DNA of 64,000 nucleotides from Campylobacter showae CSUNSWCD (GTDB lineage Bacteria; Campylobacterota; Campylobacteria; Campylobacterales; Campylobacteraceae): NCBI RefSeq assembly GCF_000313615.1, contig NZ_AMZQ01000002.1, positions 180,181 to 244,180 of the forward strand, read 5' to 3'. Shown piece by piece: positions 1 to 9,116 of this stretch (position 1 is its first letter; each line of letters starts with the position of its first letter). The notes under the pieces were generated by a model. It saw only the letters and a program-made list of their open reading frames with translations, ran no database searches and was not told where the DNA came from. The position numbers and the translations under genes were made by a program.

Positions 1-75
1 GAGATAAAAGAGCGACTAAGAGATCGCTATAAGATTATAGACTTCGTATCGCTTGACGACGCATACGGACATTAA
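1..75 (+). CDS. C-terminal end of an upstream protein, probably SpoT/RelA (partial)
   Basis: The first 24 codons are open and end in TAA at 73-75; the peptide ends with [11 protein letters not shown]. The gene starts outside the window. In C. jejuni the gene just before tyrS is spoT, the (p)ppGpp synthetase/hydrolase, whose C-terminus is an ACT domain. The call rests on that gene order; the short peptide does not prove it. Confidence 0.45.
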   Translation, partial: EIKERLRDRYKIIDFVSLDDAYGH

Positions 76-92
76 TAAATTTAGGAGAGAAA

Positions 93-1301
93 ATGGGCGA
101 AAATTTGAGCAAAATAATGAGCGATATAAAAAAAGGCGTCGCCGAGATGATAGACGAGGAGCGCGTCGAAAATTTAGTAAAAAACTACTACGAAAAGGGC
201 GAAAATTTCTACGTTAAAGCAGGTTTTGATCCGACGGCTCCGGATCTGCACCTAGGTCACACCGTAGTGCTTCAAAAGATGGCTCTTTTGCAAAAACACG
301 GCGCGATAGTGCAGTTTTTGATAGGCGATTTTACGGGGCAGATCGGCGATCCTAGCGGCAAAAGCCAGACGAGAAAAAAGCTAGACCGCGAGACCGTGGT
401 GGCAAACGCCAAAACCTACGAGGAGCAGGTTTTTAAAATCCTAGACCCGCATAAAACGAAGCTGATGTTTAACTCCAAGTGGCTAAACGAGCTGGGAGCC
501 GCGGGTATAGTGGAGTTAACTAGCACCTTTGCGGTGGCTAGGATGCTTGAACGCGATGATTTTGAAAAAAGATATAAAAGCGGCGCCTCGATTTCGATTA
601 GCGAATTTTTATATCCGCTACTCCAGGGCTACGACAGCGTCGCGATGAAGTGCGATATCGAGATGGGCGGCACGGATCAGAAATTTAACCTTCTGATGGG
701 GCGAACCTTGCAGCGAGTTTATAACGTTGGAAAAGAACAAGCCGTCATAATGATGCCGCTTTTAGAGGGGCTTGACGGCGTAAATAAAATGAGTAAGAGC
801 CTAGGCAACTACATCGGCGTGACCGACGAGCCAAACGATATGTTTGCTAAAGTTTTAAGCGTGAGCGACGAGCTAATGTGGCGCTGGTACGAGCTTCTTA
901 GCGAAAAAAGCGCGGAAGAAATCGCAAATTTAAAAGTGGACGTAGCTAGCGGCAAAGCTCACCCAAAAGCCGTAAAAGAGGCGCTCGCACTAGAAATCAC
1001 GGCTAGATATAATGGCGAAGCGGCGGCGAAAGAGGCGAAGGCCGAATTTGACCGCGTGCATTCGCAAAATTTGATCCCGACCGAGATGGACGAGTTTGAG
1101 CTCTCGGCTCCCGCTTGGATCGTGCAGGCACTCACTCACTGCGGGCTCTGCGCTAGCAGCTCTCAGGCGCGCCGAGACATCGCGGCAAACGCCGTTAGTC
1201 TAAATCAAGAAAAGATCGCCGACGAGCAGCTAAAGCTGGACGCTGGCGAATACGTCTTGCAGGTCGGCAAGCGTAAATTTGCAAAACTAAAGGTAACCTG
1301 A
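93..1301 (+). CDS. tyrS: Tyrosyl-tRNA synthetase
   Basis: Class I aminoacyl-tRNA synthetase that charges tRNA-Tyr in the cytoplasm. The HIGH-type motif reads HLGH near residue 53, and the second signature is KMSKS near residue 232. An S4-type RNA-binding domain closes the protein. At 402 residues it has normal length for bacterial TyrS. The start at 93 has the ribosome site TAGGAGAG a few bases upstream; an inner ATG at 117 is less well placed. The stop TGA overlaps the next ATG by one base (TGATG), so the two genes are probably translated together. Confidence 0.97.
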   Translation: MGENLSKIMSDIKKGVAEMIDEERVENLVKNYYEKGENFYVKAGFDPTAPDLHLGHTVVLQKMALLQKHGAIVQFLIGDFTGQIGDPSGKSQTRKKLDRETVVANAKTYEEQVFKILDPHKTKLMFNSKWLNELGAAGIVELTSTFAVARMLERDDFEKRYKSGASISISEFLYPLLQGYDSVAMKCDIEMGGTDQKFNLLMGRTLQRVYNVGKEQAVIMMPLLEGLDGVNKMSKSLGNYIGVTDEPNDMFAKVLSVSDELMWRWYELLSEKSAEEIANLKVDVASGKAHPKAVKEALALEITARYNGEAAAKEAKAEFDRVHSQNLIPTEMDEFELSAPAWIVQALTHCGLCASSSQARRDIAANAVSLNQEKIADEQLKLDAGEYVLQVGKRKFAKLKVT

Positions 1302-2392
1302 TGCAACCCGTAAAAATCGGAAAATACGATATAAAATACCCGATAATCCAAGGCGGAATGGGACTTGGTATCAGTTGGGATAGACTCGCTGGAAACGTCA
1401 GTCTAGAAGGCGGCTTGGGCGTCATAAGCTCGGTAGGAACGGGCTACTACGAAGGGCGAAAATACATCACCAAAGAGCTAAACGCAAAGCCCTACGGTAG
1501 CGGAAATTTCTACTCGCGAGAGGGGCTAAAAGCCGTCATCGACAATGCGCGTAAAATTTGCGGCGATAGGCCTCTTGGGGTAAATATCCTATACGCCAGC
1601 AATGACTACGAGCGCATCGTAAAAGACGCCTGCGATCACGGTATAAACGTAATTATCACGGGCGCGGGCTTGCCTACGAATTTGCCTGAATTTACCGTAG
1701 ACTACCCGGACGTGGCTTTGGTGCCTATCGTATCCTCGGCAAAGGCTCTAAAAGTCATCTGCAAACGCTGGCAGGGGCGCTACGGCAGGCTTCCAGATGC
1801 GGTGGTGCTCGAGGGGCCTCTTAGCGGCGGGCACCAGGGATTTACCTACGAGCAGTGTATCGATCCCGCGTACAGCCTCGAAAATTTGATAACGCCCGTT
1901 AGCGAAGAGATAAAGCAGTGGGGAGATTTTCCATTATTTGCGGCAGGCGGTATCTGGGATAAAAACGATATCGAGAAGGCGATTTCGCTAGGGGCAAACG
2001 GCGTGCAGATGGGTACTCGCTTTATCGGTACGCACGAGTGCGACGCTAGCGAGGAGTTTAAGCAAGTGTTGCTAGCGGCCAAAAAAGAGGACATCGAGCT
2101 GATCAAAAGCCCCGTAGGCTACCCGGCACGCGGCGTCAGGACAAATTTGATAAATTTAGTTGATAAACGTCAAGGGCCAAAAATCAGCTGCGTAAGCAAC
2201 TGCGTAAGCCCGTGCCAGCGCGGCAAAGAGGCTAAAGAGGTAGGATACTGCATCGCAGACCGACTTTACGACGCCTTTGAGGGGCGCAAGGAGACGGGGC
2301 TGTTTTTTACCGGCGCAAACGGCTACAAGCTAAACGAGATAATAAGCGTGAAAGAACTATTTGAAAAACTGATAAATGGCGAAGATATTTAA
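1301..2392 (+). CDS. Nitronate monooxygenase-family flavin oxidoreductase (FabK/2-nitropropane dioxygenase fold)
   Basis: A 363-residue TIM-barrel FMN protein. The N-terminus has the IIQGGMG flavin-binding turn, the middle has the loop LSGGHQG with the His expected in class I nitronate monooxygenases, and the C-terminal half has the phosphate-binding stretch GGIW...LGANGVQMGTRF. A Cys-containing segment (SCVSNCVSPC) near residue 300 is characteristic of this subfamily and could bind metal; that is inference. The substrate in Campylobacter is not known. It sits between tyrS and amiA as in C. jejuni and overlaps both. Confidence 0.85.
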   Translation: MQPVKIGKYDIKYPIIQGGMGLGISWDRLAGNVSLEGGLGVISSVGTGYYEGRKYITKELNAKPYGSGNFYSREGLKAVIDNARKICGDRPLGVNILYASNDYERIVKDACDHGINVIITGAGLPTNLPEFTVDYPDVALVPIVSSAKALKVICKRWQGRYGRLPDAVVLEGPLSGGHQGFTYEQCIDPAYSLENLITPVSEEIKQWGDFPLFAAGGIWDKNDIEKAISLGANGVQMGTRFIGTHECDASEEFKQVLLAAKKEDIELIKSPVGYPARGVRTNLINLVDKRQGPKISCVSNCVSPCQRGKEAKEVGYCIADRLYDAFEGRKETGLFFTGANGYKLNEIISVKELFEKLINGEDI

Positions 2393-4031
2393 ATTCTTTT
2401 TAATATTTTTATTTTTTTTTAATAGCGCGATTTACGCAAATGCTTTATCGAATTTAGATAAATTTGATAAAAATTTTAATAGCGCCAGCAATAAAGAAAA
2501 AATCGCAATGCATCAAGAGCTAAGGGCTCTTTACGTAAAATCCATTATGGAAAATAACGTAAATTTAAGAGTCCAAAGCCTAACTAGACTCATAAAAAGC
2601 TCAAAAGCCCTAGGGCTAGATACCAAACCGTATGAAAAAGAGCTCGCGAGCATACCGCAGTCTGCAAAGCCAAGCGAAGAAAAACCAAAACAAGAAATAA
2701 AGCAGGTCAAAAAAGAACAACAAAAACAAGAGCCAAAGCAACAAGAAGTAAAACTGAGCCAGCTATCCTCGGCTCCGCTGGCCGCCCAAAATGCCAAAAC
2801 CGTCAAAAATCAAACTTTGCAGCTTCTAGAAGCTTTGGATAACGACGGAAATTTCGAGCTAAAATTTAGCCGCCAGTTAAACGGTAACGATATCAAAAAA
2901 ATCGACCTAAATCAAAAAGGTTCTTATAAGACGATATATGAATTTAAAGGAATTTGGAGTGGCGGAAAACTGCAAAGATTTAAGAACTACTTGGTGGATG
3001 AGATCAGCATAAGTCAGTTTGACGAAAAAACCGTTAGGGTGGTATTCGTAAGTCAATTCGAGCCAAATTTAAAACTTAGAGTCGATAATCAGTCTTTAAT
3101 TTTCTCAAAGGCTAAGCCCACGCAAAGCCAAAATTTAACGAATCAAAACAGTAAACAAAAAAATCATCAGCAATTAGCTAAACAAGAGCTTCCAAAAGCT
3201 ACAACCAAGCCTACTCAGCAAAAGCAAGAAAAAGCTACCGCGCAGACCAAGACGGATGCTAAAAGTACCCAAAGCACCGCCGAAAAGGATGAGCAAGAAA
3301 TTGTGCTGGCGCCCGTAAAAACAGCAAGCACTAAAAAAATCACAAGCGCTAAAGGCAAGGTTATCGTCCTTGACGCAGGGCATGGCGGCGACGATCCGGG
3401 GGCTATAAACGGATCGCTAAAAGAAAAAAACATCGTGCTAAGCATCGCGCAAAAGGCGGGCAAAGAGCTACAAGGACGCGGTTACAAGGTGTATTACACT
3501 CGTAGTAAGGATAAATTTATCAACCTTCGCGACCGCACGAAATACGCCAACGATAAGGCCGCAGACCTCTTTATCTCTATCCACGCAAACGCCGCGCCGA
3601 GCAAAACCAAGGCAGCGACTATGCGCGGCATAGAGACGTTTTTCCTCTCGCCGGCTCGCTCTGAGCGTAGCAAAAACGCCGCTGCTCTGGAAAACAAATC
3701 CGACATCGAGGAGATGAACTATTTTTCTAAGCAGACATTTTTAAATTTCCTTAACCGCGAGAAAATCATCGCCTCAAACAAGCTCGCCATCGACGTTCAA
3801 CGCGAAGTTTTAGCGCAAGCAAAATCAGTTAGCTCAAAGGCTTCCGATGGCGGCATTCGCGAGGCGCCTTTTTGGGTGCTAGTGGGCGCGCTGATGCCTG
3901 CGGTGCTGCTTGAAGTCGGCTACATCACTCACCCTAGCGAAGGCGATCTTATAAATAATTCAAAATACCAAGACGCCCTAGCCAAGGGGCTCGCAGACGG
4001 CATAGACGTCTATTTTTCAAACCAGCAATGA
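2376..4031 (+). CDS. amiA: Periplasmic N-acetylmuramoyl-L-alanine amidase (AmiC type)
   Basis: Cleaves the amide bond between MurNAc and the stem peptide in cell separation. Residues 1-23 are a signal peptide. Residues 24-320 hold an AMIN-like beta domain flanked by long Lys/Gln-rich linkers. Residues 325-551 are the Amidase_3 domain, with the zinc and catalytic residues visible: His336 in DAGHGG, Glu350, His403 in SIHANA and Glu513 in LLEVGY. The start lies 17 bases inside the preceding gene. The linkers (repeated KQ/QKQE) are AT-rich and low in complexity. The stop overlaps mnmC by four bases. Confidence 0.93.
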   Translation: MAKIFKFFLIFLFFFNSAIYANALSNLDKFDKNFNSASNKEKIAMHQELRALYVKSIMENNVNLRVQSLTRLIKSSKALGLDTKPYEKELASIPQSAKPSEEKPKQEIKQVKKEQQKQEPKQQEVKLSQLSSAPLAAQNAKTVKNQTLQLLEALDNDGNFELKFSRQLNGNDIKKIDLNQKGSYKTIYEFKGIWSGGKLQRFKNYLVDEISISQFDEKTVRVVFVSQFEPNLKLRVDNQSLIFSKAKPTQSQNLTNQNSKQKNHQQLAKQELPKATTKPTQQKQEKATAQTKTDAKSTQSTAEKDEQEIVLAPVKTASTKKITSAKGKVIVLDAGHGGDDPGAINGSLKEKNIVLSIAQKAGKELQGRGYKVYYTRSKDKFINLRDRTKYANDKAADLFISIHANAAPSKTKAATMRGIETFFLSPARSERSKNAAALENKSDIEEMNYFSKQTFLNFLNREKIIASNKLAIDVQREVLAQAKSVSSKASDGGIREAPFWVLVGALMPAVLLEVGYITHPSEGDLINNSKYQDALAKGLADGIDVYFSNQQ

Positions 4032-6133
4032 AAAGCGCGCGAGTCGTTTTAAAGGGCGCCGTCCCGTTTAATCCCGAATTTGACGATATTTACTTTAACG
4101 CAGACGACCCTATCGGCCAGAGCGAGTATGTTTTTAACTCCGTTTTTGATGAAATTTGGGAGAAAAAGAGCGAATTTAACGTGCTTGAGGCTGGATTTGG
4201 CGCGGGACTAAATTTCCTCTGCGCCTTCAAAAGATTTAAAAACTCGGATAAATTTTTAAATTTCGTCAGTATCGAAAAAACACCGATCGCTAAAGAGGAT
4301 CTGGCTAGAATTTACGCGAATTTTAGCGAGCTAGCGGACGTTTCGGGTGAGCTTTTGGGTGCCTACCCACCGCTTATTTGCGGATTTCATAGATTAAATT
4401 TAGCTCCAAACGTCACGCTTACGCTGTGTTTTGGCGACGTGACCGAGGTTTTGGATGAGCTTAGCTTTAGCGCGGACGCTGTTTTTATGGACGGCTTTGC
4501 GCCGGCCAAAAACGAAGCGATGTGGAGCGAGCTGGTTTGCGCTAAAATCGCAAATTTATGCGCATTGGGTGCTAGCGTTTGCACGTATTCGGCCTCGGGC
4601 GCGTTAAAAAGAGCCCTGCAAAATAGCGGCTTTGAGGTAAATTTGCTAAAAGGTTACGGCAAAAAGCGAGAGATGTTGTGCGCTAAATTTACCGGCGAGC
4701 GACAAGCTGAGGGTGAAATTTGGTTTAGCAAATTTGATCCCGCCGCCACGATCGCTCCAAAGACGGCGCTAGTGATCGGCGGCGGAGTGGCTGGCTGCGT
4801 TTGCGCGTTTAAGTTGCGCCAGCGTGGCCTAGATGTCACGATCGCCGAAAAGCGCAGCGACATCGCGCTAAACGGCTCCGGAAATCACTGCGGGATCTTG
4901 ATGCCGCTTATCACGAAACCATCTGTAAATTTAGGCCGCATGCATATGAATGCGTTTTTGCAGGCGGCTCGCTTTTATGAGCGAAATTTGGGTGCTGAGG
5001 AGATAGAGTTTTGCGGTGCGACAGACTACGCATACGAGCAAAAGACGCTAGAGCGCTTTTACGAGTGGCATGAATTTGACGCGGACAACGGCGTTTTTGA
5101 GCTAAAATTTGATGACGAGCCTTACGCTAGCGCGTTTATTTTTAATGGCGCAAAAGCTCGCCCCAGAAAGATGTGCAAAGCGGCAAGCATGGGCATAAAA
5201 ACGCTTTTAAACTGCGAATTTACGGGCTTTGAGACTCTTGAGGGCGGCGCGGTTAGGGCGCACTTTAAGGACGGGCAAATCATCGACGCGGACGTACTCG
5301 TACTTGCTATCGGTAGCGAGAGTATGGAGCTCTTTGCGGACTACGACATCAGGCTTAGCTCCGTGCGCGGTCAAGTCACGCATATCGAGCCAGCCGTTTG
5401 GGCGTCTGCACCTTTTAGCGCTAAAGGCTATGTCTGCCCGCCTGCCGAGGGCGTGCAGGTGATCGGCGCGACTTATGATAGAAATCTTTTTTTGGACGAG
5501 CCGCGTTCTAGCGACGACGAGAAAAATTTAGCTGACGTCGCCGAGTTTTTAGGTGGCGAATTTACCAAAAGCGAGTGGCTAAATTTAAGCGGCATGCATG
5601 ATCTAAATTTTGTTATCAGCCGAGACGGCGACGCTGAAAATGCGGATCGTTTGGAAGCGATAAATTTAAATAAAAGTATGGATTTGCGTGCCGAGACTAC
5701 TGATGATTCGGCGCAGACGCAAGATGCGTCAAATTTGACTACATCCGAAAATCTCTCAAACGACACGATAAAAACTCCGCAAGACATCCGAATAATCGGC
5801 TCGAAAGTGGGATACCGTAGCTATAGTGGCGACCGTTTTCCGCTTATTGGGCGGCTTTATGACGAGGATTTTTATAAAGATACCTACAAGTCGCTGCTTT
5901 GGACGAAAGGCAAGTCTAATCCGCATCCAAAATACGTACCAAACGTCTACGTTAGCACCGCTCACGGCTCGCGCGGGCTTTGTACGGCCGTGCTTGGAGC
6001 CGAGCTCATCTGCGATCTCGTTTTTGACCGCCCGCTCTGTATAGAAAAATCGCTTTTTGGCGAGCTTCACTTGGCGAGATTTCTCGTTAGGAAACTCAAA
6101 AAAGGGCTAAGTAGGCATAAAGTTGGATTTTAA
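4028..6133 (+). CDS. mnmC: Bifunctional tRNA 5-methylaminomethyl-2-thiouridine biosynthesis protein
   Basis: Makes the last two steps of mnm5s2U at the wobble base. The N-terminal methyltransferase domain (about residues 1-235) has the SAM loop GFGAGLNF and the motif DGFAPAKN. The C-terminal FAD domain starts with GGGVAGCVCAFKLRQRGL and removes the carboxymethyl group. Both halves are present in 701 residues, so it should do both reactions. Residues about 541-586 are an Asp/Thr/Asn-rich low-complexity insertion not expected in the family. The gene is translationally coupled to amiA (ATGA overlap). Confidence 0.95.
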   Translation: MKSARVVLKGAVPFNPEFDDIYFNADDPIGQSEYVFNSVFDEIWEKKSEFNVLEAGFGAGLNFLCAFKRFKNSDKFLNFVSIEKTPIAKEDLARIYANFSELADVSGELLGAYPPLICGFHRLNLAPNVTLTLCFGDVTEVLDELSFSADAVFMDGFAPAKNEAMWSELVCAKIANLCALGASVCTYSASGALKRALQNSGFEVNLLKGYGKKREMLCAKFTGERQAEGEIWFSKFDPAATIAPKTALVIGGGVAGCVCAFKLRQRGLDVTIAEKRSDIALNGSGNHCGILMPLITKPSVNLGRMHMNAFLQAARFYERNLGAEEIEFCGATDYAYEQKTLERFYEWHEFDADNGVFELKFDDEPYASAFIFNGAKARPRKMCKAASMGIKTLLNCEFTGFETLEGGAVRAHFKDGQIIDADVLVLAIGSESMELFADYDIRLSSVRGQVTHIEPAVWASAPFSAKGYVCPPAEGVQVIGATYDRNLFLDEPRSSDDEKNLADVAEFLGGEFTKSEWLNLSGMHDLNFVISRDGDAENADRLEAINLNKSMDLRAETTDDSAQTQDASNLTTSENLSNDTIKTPQDIRIIGSKVGYRSYSGDRFPLIGRLYDEDFYKDTYKSLLWTKGKSNPHPKYVPNVYVSTAHGSRGLCTAVLGAELICDLVFDRPLCIEKSLFGELHLARFLVRKLKKGLSRHKVGF

Positions 6134-6370
6134 AGTCTGATTTTACGTTATTTATTTTTGCATCAAATTCGGCATAAATTTGAGGCAGCGGCTGGCGCTG
6201 ATCAAATTTTATTTTTTATAAATTTAGCCGTTCTAGTTAAAGTAGCATGAGTGCCGTTTCTTGGCGCAGATTAAAAATTGTTAAGGATAGAAAAATGCGC
6301 ATTGCGGCGCAAAAAGCATAGTATGAATAAAGCTCAAATTTAGACGAGTGGCTCAAAGCCAAAATGGCTA

Positions 6371-6396
6371 AAATAGGCGAAATCCGCCTATTTTTT
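6371..6396 (+). terminator. Intrinsic terminator, probably bidirectional
   Basis: A perfect 9-bp stem (AAATAGGCG / CGCCTATTT) with a 5-base loop is followed by a run of T on the plus strand, so it should stop transcription coming from mnmC. Read the other way it ends the DUF937 gene, whose TAG stop (6388-6390) lies inside the right arm. The rest of the 254-base gap after mnmC shows only AT-rich sequence with several AAATTT words. Confidence 0.75.
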
Positions 6397-6921
6397 ACCG
6401 AAAAAGTCGCCCGCGATCCTAAAGATATCGTCCATGATCGAGCCGTCTTTGTTCTGATCCAAAAACTGCGTAAGCATCGACATCATGGAGCCGCTATCTG
6501 CAGAGTCTTGCAAATTTGATGCTTTGAGCTGATTGTTTAGCATGCCCGCAATCATCGGCGCGATCATCGGTAGCAGGGTTTTGATGGAGTCTGCGCTGAT
6601 GCCTAGCTGCGAGCCCACGTCGCTAGCTAGAGCCCTGCTGTTTTCTTTCGAGCCCGTTAGTACGCCTAGTAGCTCGTTGCCTTCGGCGACGCTGACGTTT
6701 TGCGGGGTGCCAGTCATCTCGTCAAGGTTTGAGCGGCGGATCATATCTAGGAAATTTGACGAATCGGCATCAGATTTAAAATTCTCGTTGGCTCTTTGCA
6801 TGAAAATCGGCGCGATCTTAGAAATCACGGCTTCTACGTCGTTTGTGCCCAGTCCGCTTTTTTGCGACATCGCATCTATCATACCGCCTGAGTTGCCCAA
6901 AAGTAGCTTTAATATATCCAT
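6388..6921 (-). CDS. DUF937 family protein of unknown function
   Basis: A soluble, helical 177-residue protein with no signal peptide. It begins with MDILKLLLGNSGG and contains the Gly/Met/Ile-rich stretch around TLLPMIAPMIAGMLNNQ typical of DUF937 (YidB-like) proteins. No catalytic residues can be pointed to, and the function is not known. The start has AAGGATAAAA just upstream. It is followed by the bidirectional hairpin at 6371-6396 and is probably transcribed alone or after ppa. Confidence 0.75.
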   Translation of the reverse strand: MDILKLLLGNSGGMIDAMSQKSGLGTNDVEAVISKIAPIFMQRANENFKSDADSSNFLDMIRRSNLDEMTGTPQNVSVAEGNELLGVLTGSKENSRALASDVGSQLGISADSIKTLLPMIAPMIAGMLNNQLKASNLQDSADSGSMMSMLTQFLDQNKDGSIMDDIFRIAGDFFGKK

Positions 6922-6956
6922 TTTTATCCTTTTGATTTTTTCGCGAGTTTAAATTT

Positions 6957-6992
6957 GGCCGCCGCTTGTTTAGGTTTAACGAGGCGGCGGCC
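6957..6992 (-). terminator. GC-rich hairpin between ppa and the DUF937 gene
   Basis: Perfect 9-bp inverted repeat GGCCGCCGC / GCGGCGGCC with an 18-base loop, just after the ppa stop on the minus strand. It is followed by AAATTTAAA and has no clear U-tract, so it may be an attenuating hairpin or RNA-stabilising end instead of a full terminator. Confidence 0.5.
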
Positions 6993-7011
6993 AAGCAAGC
7001 CTAGCAGCGGC

Positions 7012-7530
7012 TTATTTGTAGTTTTTGATTGCCGCGTCTAGGATCTCTTTTGCGGCGTTTGCATCTTTAAATTCTTTAACCTTGACCCATTTGTTAGGCT
7101 CTAAAATTTTATAAGTTTCAAAGAAATTTTTGATCTTATTTAAAGTGGCCTCAGGCAGGTCTTTGTAGCTTTTGATCCCGTCAAATCGCGGGTCAATCTT
7201 GGTAACCGGTACGGCAAGTAGCTTCTCATCCATGCCAGCTTCATCCTCCATCACGAGCACGCCGATTAGGCGGCACGGGATGACGCTACCAGCTTGCAGA
7301 GGGTATTCGTTTAGCACCAAGATATCGGCAGGATCGCCGTCTGCTGCGAGCGTGTTTGGCACGAAGCCGTAGTTTGCCGGGTAGAACATCGCCGAGTAGA
7401 GTACGCGATCGACCACGACCGCGCCGCTATCTTTGTCGATTTCGTATTTTATGTTCGAGCCGTACGGGATCTCGATCACGGCGTTGATTTTGTCTGGGTT
7501 TGAGCCTGCTTTGATTTTTGAAACGTCCAT
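7012..7530 (-). CDS. ppa: Inorganic pyrophosphatase, soluble family I
   Basis: Hydrolyses pyrophosphate to drive biosynthetic reactions. The family signature with the metal-binding Asp residues is present as DGDPADILV, along with EIPYGSNIKYE near the N-terminus. The start at 7530 (MDVSKIKAG) is preferred over an ATG nine codons upstream because AAAGGATAAAA sits immediately before it and the resulting 172 residues is the usual length. Gene order ppa-adk-aspS on one strand matches C. jejuni, apart from the OB-fold gene inserted here. Confidence 0.96.
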   Translation of the reverse strand: MDVSKIKAGSNPDKINAVIEIPYGSNIKYEIDKDSGAVVVDRVLYSAMFYPANYGFVPNTLAADGDPADILVLNEYPLQAGSVIPCRLIGVLVMEDEAGMDEKLLAVPVTKIDPRFDGIKSYKDLPEATLNKIKNFFETYKILEPNKWVKVKEFKDANAAKEILDAAIKNYK

Positions 7531-7748
7531 TTTTATCCTTTGTAAAGCTCCTATCACGCGGCGTTTTGTAGTAAAACGCCTTGAGATACTTGCCTTGAAA
7601 TTTGAGTAAGAGATTATATAAAATCTCGGCTAAATTTGGAGTAAAACGGAAGTTGAAGTAGGCCAAAATTTGGCTGGCATTACGGCGGTAAATTTGATGC
7701 TAAAAAGTAAAATTTGTAAATTTTGAGGGAATTAAAATTTGGGGAAAT

Positions 7749-7772
7749 TTTAAGGCGGCGAACCGCCCTAAA
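7749..7772 (-). terminator. Terminator of the OB-fold protein gene
   Basis: On the minus strand a GGCGG-TTCG-CCGCC hairpin with an extra TTTTA/TAAAA flank lies directly after the stop codon and is followed by an AT-rich run. The UUCG loop is unusually stable. A rho-independent stop is likely. Confidence 0.7.
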
Positions 7773-7773
7773 A

Positions 7774-8115
7774 TCATTTGATTATTTCGATACTTTTTAC
7801 GTTGATAGAGGTTTCCATAAAGTCCTTATCGACCTTGCCTTGGATGCGCACGGGCGTGTTTTCATCGACGGTTACGCCTCTCCAGTCATTGTTATCGATC
7901 TCGACTTCGATCGTGTCGCCGTTTTTATCGACGAACAGGTAGTGCTCAGGGCGAAACTCGGAGACGATCTTGCCTTCAAGCACGACGCGAGCGTCATCTG
8001 GTAGCGCTAGGGCTTGTTTCACCGTGCTTGCGCTCGTGGCGCCTTTGCCGACGAATCCGCCTGCTGCAAACATCGCGCTAGCAAGAGCCGCTGATAAAAC
8101 TATTTTCTTAAACAT
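7774..8115 (-). CDS. Periplasmic OB-fold protein of the YgiW/NirD-like (BOF) family
   Basis: 113 residues with a signal peptide ending near AAGG and then a single OB-fold domain: VVLEGKIVSEFRPEHYLFVDKNG, the Trp-containing NNDWRGV, and VRIQGKVDKD. Members are linked to stress or toxic-compound tolerance in enterobacteria, but the ligand is unknown. It sits alone between ppa and adk with its own terminator. The assignment to the family is firm from these motifs; any role in stress here is inference. Confidence 0.85.
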   Translation of the reverse strand: MFKKIVLSAALASAMFAAGGFVGKGATSASTVKQALALPDDARVVLEGKIVSEFRPEHYLFVDKNGDTIEVEIDNNDWRGVTVDENTPVRIQGKVDKDFMETSINVKSIEIIK

Positions 8116-8218
8116 TACGTATCCTTTAAATTTGATGTGATTTTCGTGAAATCATAGTGCGGATTTTAATGATATTTCGTGAATTATTTGTTAATTTGGA
8201 TTTATAAAAAAGCTTAAA

Positions 8219-8244
8219 TTTAGAGCCTTACTCGAGGCTCTAAA
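8219..8244 (-). terminator. Terminator downstream of adk
   Basis: Perfect 9-bp stem TTTAGAGCC / GGCTCTAAA with an 8-base loop, seven bases after the adk stop on the minus strand. The arm is followed by TTTAAGC. It separates adk from the OB-fold gene. Confidence 0.7.
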
Positions 8245-8251
8245 ATAATGT

Positions 8252-8818
8252 TTATAGGCTATTTACGAGAGCTTTGACGTCGGCCACGATAGGCTCGATC
8301 GCGCGCTCGCCGTTTACGACGTGAAGTAGGCTTTTTTCTTTGTAAAATTTGCGTATCGCCTCGATCGGCTCTAAATAAACTTTCATGCGGTTGTTGAAAA
8401 CCTCGTTGTTGTCGTCGGCTCCGCGTGCTCGTCCGAGTACTCTCTCGCGTGCGACGGCTTCGCTAACGTCCACTTCGATCACGCCTTTTAACGTGATCTC
8501 GTTTTGTGCGGCTAGCACCTTGTCTAGCTCGGTCATCTGCTCGACGCTACGCGGATAGCCGTCGATGATGACGTTTGATTTGTCCGAGCTTTTGATCGCT
8601 GAGACGATCGCATTTACGACGACGTCAAGCGGAACTAGGTTGCCTTTTGAGATAAAGCCGTCGATTAGTTTGCCTAGCTCTGAGCCGCTAGCAACCTCTG
8701 CACGGAGCAGATCGCCCGTTGAGAAGTGCGCAAATTTGGAGTCCTCTTGCGCGATTAGCGATGCGTCGGTGGTTTTGCCGGAGCCTGGAGCGCCGATGAT
8801 TAAAAATAGTTTTTTCAT
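8252..8818 (-). CDS. adk: Adenylate kinase
   Basis: Balances ATP, ADP and AMP. The P-loop GAPGSGKT is at residues 9-16, followed by [10 protein letters not shown] (AMP site) and GYPRSVEQM. At 188 residues it is the short form with a small LID and no zinc site, as in other Campylobacterota. The ATG at 8818 has AAAGGAAAAT upstream, and this ATG overlaps the TGA of a small upstream reading frame (ATGA). Its leader is homologous to that of queC (see the repeat entries). Confidence 0.96.
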   Translation of the reverse strand: MKKLFLIIGAPGSGKTTDASLIAQEDSKFAHFSTGDLLRAEVASGSELGKLIDGFISKGNLVPLDVVVNAIVSAIKSSDKSNVIIDGYPRSVEQMTELDKVLAAQNEITLKGVIEVDVSEAVARERVLGRARGADDNNEVFNNRMKVYLEPIEAIRKFYKEKSLLHVVNGERAIEPIVADVKALVNSL

Positions 8819-8982
8819 AAATTTTCCTTTAAACGGCTTGCCTCTTGCGCGCTTTTAAATGAGCTAGAAATTTTCTCCTTCGATGAACTATATGTTCTAT
8901 CTTCGGTCGAAAATTTCTTCGCAACATTTAAATTCATCGCAAGATACTTCGCCTTTTCTTTAAAATAAAAAATAAGATTCAA
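8815..8982 (-). CDS. Small ORF in the adk leader, homologous to one in the queC leader
   Basis: From the ATG at 8937 this frame encodes 40 residues ending at TGA 8815-8817, which overlaps the adk start by four bases. It stays open upstream to a TTG at 8982, adding a hydrophobic NLIFYF segment and then KEKAKYLA. The peptide is Lys/Ser-rich. In an ungapped alignment with the frame at 33253-33390 the two share 16 of 40 residues (KAKY, M, V, ED and others), in the same frame and at the same distance from the downstream gene. It may be a real coupled small protein, or a dispersed DNA/RNA repeat that happens to be open. Confidence 0.35.
   Translation of the reverse strand: MNLIFYFKEKAKYLAMNLNVAKKFSTEDRTYSSSKEKISSSFKSAQEASRLKENL
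8819..8961 (-). repeat. Dispersed leader repeat, copy A
   Basis: This block aligns without gaps to 33239-33381, an exact offset of 24420 that also superimposes the start codons of adk and queC. The best part is CGATNNACTANATG...TATCTTCG (19 of 25 identical), then ATACTTCGCCTT at identical spacing. By hand count 34 of the 60 bases next to the genes match. An inverted repeat AGAAATTTTC / GAAAATTTCT (8866-8875, 8909-8918) encloses a small inner GAAC/GTTC hairpin. Confidence 0.7.
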
Positions 8983-9020
8983 TAAATTTGTAGCGAAAGT
9001 ATCGCCAAGCTAGACTAGGC

Positions 9021-9080
9021 GGTTTTAAAATTTAAGCGTGCGCTAGGCGTGTAGCCTGCGGAGTGCCAAATTTTAAAACC
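9021..9080. repeat. Nested hairpin between adk leader and aspS
   Basis: Perfect 13-bp inverted repeat GGTTTTAAAATTT / AAATTTTAAAACC enclosing a 34-base GC-rich segment that itself holds AGGC/GCCT arms. It lies 37 bases after the aspS stop on the minus strand, so it may end aspS transcription. It is one of several hairpins in this window whose outer arms contain AAATTT. Confidence 0.6.
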
Positions 9081-9116
9081 AACGACGTATAGCGCAGCGA
9101 GACGACGCTTTCAAGC

